Source: Candidatus Pelagibacterales bacterium (GTDB taxonomy: Bacteria > Pseudomonadota > Alphaproteobacteria > Pelagibacterales > AG-422-B15). Taken from it: a DNA stretch of 9,977 bases. The position numbers were made by a program, and so were the translations under genes. Positions 6,858-9,977 of this stretch are shown here, in pieces (the first letter of the stretch is position 1; each line of letters starts with the position of its first letter). Location of the stretch: contig JADHQX010000038.1 of assembly GCA_016777745.1 (NCBI GenBank), positions 1 through 9,977 on the forward strand. The letters run 5' to 3'. The notes under the pieces were generated by a model. That model had not been told where the DNA came from and searched no databases. It saw only the letters and a list, made by a program, of their open reading frames with translations.

Positions 6858-9161
6858 ATGAATGATCAGACCGGCCCCGCCTTAAAAGGGCGTGTTGAAG
6901 ATATCCGTTTTGTATCTGGCCATGGCCAGTTTACCGCAGATATTATTCCCCAAAATGCACTTCACGCCGTTTTTTTCAGAAGCCCTGTTGCCGCTGGCGT
7001 GATTACCAGCCTCGATTGCAGTGCGGCCAAGGCTGCGGCCGGTGTTGTGGCGGTTTTGACCGCAGCTGAGGCGGCAGCTGATGGTGTTGCAAACATGGTA
7101 TGGACAGGTGGGCCCGTTCGTGAAGATGGCGGCGTAACGGTGGATAGCCCGCGCCCATTACTAAGCGGGGCAGAAATCCGGCATCTTGGCGAACCGGTGG
7201 TCATGATCATTGCGACGTCACGTCAGGCGGCGGCTGATGCGGCTGAATTGGTTGATGTGCAGATTGAGGCGGCTGATGACGTTGCGCTGTCGGTTGAGAA
7301 TATGCTGAGTGGGCCGCTGGTTTGGCCGGGTACCACTGACAATATTGCGTCATTGCATCGGCAGGGTGACCGTGATGAGGTTGATGCCATCCTCGCAACA
7401 TCAGCCCATGTCAGCCATTTCGAATTTGATATTTCGAAAATCACCGCCTGCACAATGGAAATGCGAAACTCAATCGGCTTTATTGACGAAAATGGGAAAT
7501 CCTGCGTAACGACAAGTGCGCAAAGCCCCTATCAGCTTCATGGCGAGCTTGCCCAGCTATTTGGCATCAGCACTGATGAAGTGCGGGTCATTTCGCCCGA
7601 TGTTGGTGGATCATTTGGTATGAAAGGTGCGCTTTATCGTGAGGATGCGCTTGTTGTTTGGGCTGCACGTCGCTTGCAAAGGCCCGTTTTCTGGGCGGCA
7701 GATAGGGGTGAATCCTTTCTCAGTGACGAACATGCCCGCGCGGTAAGCGGCACGGCCTCGCTTGGCCTTGATAAAGATGGTAATTTCACCGCCCTTTGGG
7801 TCGATGCCCATATTGATGCAGGTGCCTATCTGTCACGCCGTACCAAGGGATTGCTGAATAATATGGGCGGCGTTGCCGGACAATATAAAACCCCCGCCAT
7901 TGCAACCCAAATGTCGTTTTTCTTCACCAATACAATGCAAACATCGCCCTATCGCGGTTTTGGACGGCCTGAAGCCACCTATGTTATTGAACGGCTAATT
8001 GATCAGGCAGCACGCGAAACTGGCCGTGATGCGCTGGCACTTCGCCAGCAAAATCTAGTGTCGCCTGATGCGATGCCATATCAGACCGCACTGACATTTT
8101 TGTATGATTGTGGTGATTTTCCAAGAATCGTTGCTGCAGCCGCGAAAAATGCCGATTACGCAGGGTTTGCAGACCGGCGAAAGGACTCTGAATCACGCGG
8201 TTTGCTTCGTGGAATTGGCATCGCCAATCCAATCGAGGTGGCTGGTGGGCCGTTAAAACAGGTGCGAAAAGACATTGCGCGGATTACCGTTCGTCCAGAT
8301 GGTCAAATTGTGATTACACCCGGATTAATGTCGGTTGGGCAAGGGCATGAAACTGCCTTGGCGCGAATGGCGTCAAGCCGTCTTGGTGTCGATATGGATG
8401 ACATCATTTATCAACAGGGCGATACTGACCTCCTTCCATCTGGACGGGGTAGTGGTGGATCGGCTGCAACTGTGATTGGCGGGGCGGCGGTTCACGTTGC
8501 TTTGAATGAATTTGTGGCGGCTGGCAAATCCATTGCCGCCGGGGTTTTGGGATGTGAAATTGATCATGTCGCGTTTGACGCCGGCCTGTTTAGCAACCCG
8601 TCGAATACGACGCTAAAGCCCATGAATTGGACCGACATCGCGGCGCATAGTAATGCCACTGGAGGCTTGTCAGTTCTTGGCGAATTTCTGCCCCCTGATG
8701 TAACTTACCCGAATGGCTGCCATATTTGTGAGATCGAAATTGATCCGGCAACCGGCAAGGTCAGTTTTGCCGATTATGTCGTTGTTGAAGATGTGGGAAC
8801 CGTGCTGAACGCCGATCTTGTCGAAGGCCAGATGCATGGCGGGATCGCTCAAGGCATTGGCCAAGCCCTTGGCGAGATTTTAAAATTTGATGAAACCGGT
8901 CAATTGATCAGCGGCTCATTCATGGATTATCAGATGCCAATCGCGGCTGATTTTCCGAATTTCAGAGTTTCGACCATTGCCGTGCCAACAAAGATTAATC
9001 CGCTTGGTGCCAAAGGTGTTGGCGAGGCGGGAACGGTTGGCGCGCTTGCAGCGACAATGAATGCTGTTGTTGATGCGATGGCATCGGCTGGCGTGCGGGC
9101 ATTTGAAATGCCAGCAACGCCGCACCGGGTTTGGCAGGCATTGCAAGGGGCAAAGCAATAA
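6858..9161 (+). CDS. Xanthine dehydrogenase/CoxL-family molybdopterin-binding large subunit
   Basis: This is the Moco-binding subunit of a molybdenum hydroxylase, which hydroxylates an organic substrate using water and passes electrons to FeS and FAD subunits. The ATG at 6858 gives 767 residues, normal for the family, and starts shortly before the usual N-terminal block GRVEDIRFVSGHGQFTADI. The open frame continues upstream to a TTG at 6720, but that part is not family-like. Moco and substrate signatures are VGGSFGMKG (249-257), SPYRGFGRPEA (363-373), GQGHETALA (494-502), SGRGSGGSAAT (528-538), and NPLGAKGVGEAG with the expected catalytic Glu723. The loop reads YRGFGR instead of the AYRCSFR of form I CO dehydrogenase, so it is not a true CoxL for CO. 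The substrate is unknown. No coxS-like FeS or coxM-like FAD gene is adjacent. It converges with the DUF2244 gene, 7 bases away. Confidence 0.93.
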   Translation: MNDQTGPALKGRVEDIRFVSGHGQFTADIIPQNALHAVFFRSPVAAGVITSLDCSAAKAAAGVVAVLTAAEAAADGVANMVWTGGPVREDGGVTVDSPRPLLSGAEIRHLGEPVVMIIATSRQAAADAAELVDVQIEAADDVALSVENMLSGPLVWPGTTDNIASLHRQGDRDEVDAILATSAHVSHFEFDISKITACTMEMRNSIGFIDENGKSCVTTSAQSPYQLHGELAQLFGISTDEVRVISPDVGGSFGMKGALYREDALVVWAARRLQRPVFWAADRGESFLSDEHARAVSGTASLGLDKDGNFTALWVDAHIDAGAYLSRRTKGLLNNMGGVAGQYKTPAIATQMSFFFTNTMQTSPYRGFGRPEATYVIERLIDQAARETGRDALALRQQNLVSPDAMPYQTALTFLYDCGDFPRIVAAAAKNADYAGFADRRKDSESRGLLRGIGIANPIEVAGGPLKQVRKDIARITVRPDGQIVITPGLMSVGQGHETALARMASSRLGVDMDDIIYQQGDTDLLPSGRGSGGSAATVIGGAAVHVALNEFVAAGKSIAAGVLGCEIDHVAFDAGLFSNPSNTTLKPMNWTDIAAHSNATGGLSVLGEFLPPDVTYPNGCHICEIEIDPATGKVSFADYVVVEDVGTVLNADLVEGQMHGGIAQGIGQALGEILKFDETGQLISGSFMDYQMPIAADFPNFRVSTIAVPTKINPLGAKGVGEAGTVGALAATMNAVVDAMASAGVRAFEMPATPHRVWQALQGAKQ

Positions 9162-9168
9162 CAGTGTG

Positions 9169-9681
9169 TTAAGCCGAGTCCCGCGCCAATCTGGATCGGC
9201 TGAGCATGCCGTCGATTTCGCGTTGTAATTTGGCTTTTTCGATTGGATGCAGAAAGGCGCCAATCTCAGTTTCGACGCCATGGCTGGATAGGATCACGCG
9301 CTGATGATAACGCGCTGCCGGTGCGGGGGCGACTGGCGGGCTTAATTGAACACGAAGCCAGCCAACCGGATATTTGGATATGGCGGCATTACCATGTTGA
9401 TCTTTATGTTCGACTGTTAGGGTTTCGGTCGTTGTTTCAATGGTTTCACGAACCTTGGCGGCGCGGTAATTCAGCTTGAACGCGCCCCAGACAACAAGAA
9501 GCTCCAGCCCTAGAAACCCAATAACCGGCCAAGCGCCTGCCAGAAAAAACCCCAAACCAATGGTAAACAGTAATCCGGCAAGAACCCCAATCACAATCGC
9601 GAATCCCTTTGGCGAAAGCGACCGGTGCGGCCAAATGGTTAGCCGTTCAAGCGGCTGTGATTCGGTTTGGTTCTCACTCAT
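9169..9681 (-). CDS. DUF2244 family integral membrane protein
   Basis: The 170-residue protein matches the DUF2244 pattern. It has a short cytoplasmic start with LTIWPHRSLSPKGF (14-27), two membrane segments at about 27-47 and 50-69 around GAWPVIGFLGLELLVV, then AFKLNYRAAKVRE. A soluble C-terminal domain follows with the family-typical YPVGWLRVQLSPP and the tail IGAFLHPIEKAKLQREI. The function of the family is unknown to me; membrane location is clear from the sequence. The ATG at 9681 has no strong Shine-Dalgarno sequence before it. The gene is divergent from the DUF952 gene (142-base gap) and ends 7 bases from the end of the hydroxylase gene. Confidence 0.88.
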   Translation of the reverse strand: MSENQTESQPLERLTIWPHRSLSPKGFAIVIGVLAGLLFTIGLGFFLAGAWPVIGFLGLELLVVWGAFKLNYRAAKVRETIETTTETLTVEHKDQHGNAAISKYPVGWLRVQLSPPVAPAPAARYHQRVILSSHGVETEIGAFLHPIEKAKLQREIDGMLSRSRLARDSA

Positions 9682-9813
9682 TGAATAAGAAGATGGTGAT
9701 ATTGGGTCGCGCCGTCAAGATGGGGCAGGGCATTCGCGAGAGGATTGCTTTTTGCCAAAATGATGTTTAGGGCTTGATAGGCAGTCCAATAACCAGATTT
9801 GCTTTGATATTTT

Positions 9814-9817
9814 GAGG
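9814..9817 (+). promoter_or_regulatory. Shine-Dalgarno of the DUF952 gene
   Basis: GAGG sits 6 bases before the ATG at 9824 and supports that start. An ATG at 9819 is closer to it but is out of frame with the recognisable protein. In the 142-base divergent gap, TTGATA at 9774-9779 is a possible -35, but no good -10 is found at the right distance. Confidence 0.6.
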
Positions 9818-9823
9818 AATGAG

Positions 9824-9977
9824 ATGGGCAATATTTATAAAATTTGTGATGCTGATTTATGGGATTCGGCGGAAAAAATAGGCCGGTTTACCGGCGCGGA
9901 AATTGATCTGAAGGATGGCTTTATCCATTTTTCGACTGCTGATCAATTGGCCGAGACCTTGCGGCTGCATTTTTCCG
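9824..9977 (+). CDS. DUF952 family protein, C-terminus cut by window edge
   Basis: The 51 visible codons begin MGNIYKICDADLWDSAE and continue with GRFTGAEIDLKDGFIHFS and TADQLAETLRLHFS. This matches the start of DUF952: an IYKI strand, Trp, a G-F-G segment, then D-x-x-DGFIHxST and Q-x-x-x-T. Family members are about 110-120 residues, so a little under half is present. The biochemical role is not established to my knowledge. In many alphaproteobacteria this gene sits next to pyrD (dihydroorotate dehydrogenase), so pyrD is a reasonable guess for the next gene. Confidence 0.85.
   Translation, partial: MGNIYKICDADLWDSAEKIGRFTGAEIDLKDGFIHFSTADQLAETLRLHFS

Noticed and set aside
6858..9161. Form I carbon monoxide dehydrogenase (coxL)
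   Set aside because: The diagnostic AYRCSFR loop with its catalytic Cys is replaced by PYRGFGR, and coxM/coxS are absent.

Overview
The window looks like ordinary chromosome from a moderate-GC marine-type alphaproteobacterium. The evidence is GC near 50% by eye, tightly packed genes, and alphaproteobacterial families such as DUF2244, DUF952 and a TIGR02466-type 2OG oxygenase. A SAR116/Puniceispirillum-like or other Rhodospirillales-related source is my best guess, but this is inference from gene content and style only. No IS element, phage gene, tRNA, rRNA or CRISPR array is visible. No gap between genes exceeds about 300 bases; the longest is about 230 bases, in front of the molybdenum hydroxylase gene.

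Layout, left to right. (1) 1-1109, minus: a secreted subtilisin-like (S8) protease whose C-terminal part, including the catalytic Ser, lies beyond the left edge. (2) 1180-1920, plus: a small exported trypsin-like (S1/HtrA-type) protease without a PDZ domain. It is divergent from the S8 gene, and the two share a 70-base gap. (3) 2050-5329, plus: a compact molybdenum cofactor (Moco) operon, moaA-mobB-moeA-moaE, with gaps of 3 to 24 bases; moaC, moaD and mogA/moaB are absent. (4) 5355-6002, minus: a putative 2OG-Fe(II) oxygenase, convergent with moaE. (5) 6045-6625, minus: a NicO/HupE-like nickel/cobalt permease gene that appears broken. An N-terminal half and a C-terminal end lie in different frames, and a middle segment of the family is missing. 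(6) 6858-9161, plus: a xanthine dehydrogenase/CoxL-family molybdopterin-binding large subunit with no small FeS or FAD subunit gene beside it. (7) 9169-9681, minus: a DUF2244 membrane protein. (8) 9824-9977, plus: the start of a DUF952 protein, cut by the right edge.

The functional theme is molybdenum. MoaA starts pterin synthesis from GTP, MoaE carries out dithiolene formation, MoeA inserts Mo, MobB may act in later nucleotide/cofactor steps, and a Moco-dependent hydroxylase subunit lies about 1.5 kb downstream. The two divergent proteases form a separate exported-proteolysis theme.

I see no convincing new multi-gene system. The most noteworthy points are the disrupted NicO gene, the hydroxylase large subunit without its partners, the divergent protease pair, and the moaA Gly-Gly tail codons that also form the mobB Shine-Dalgarno sequence.
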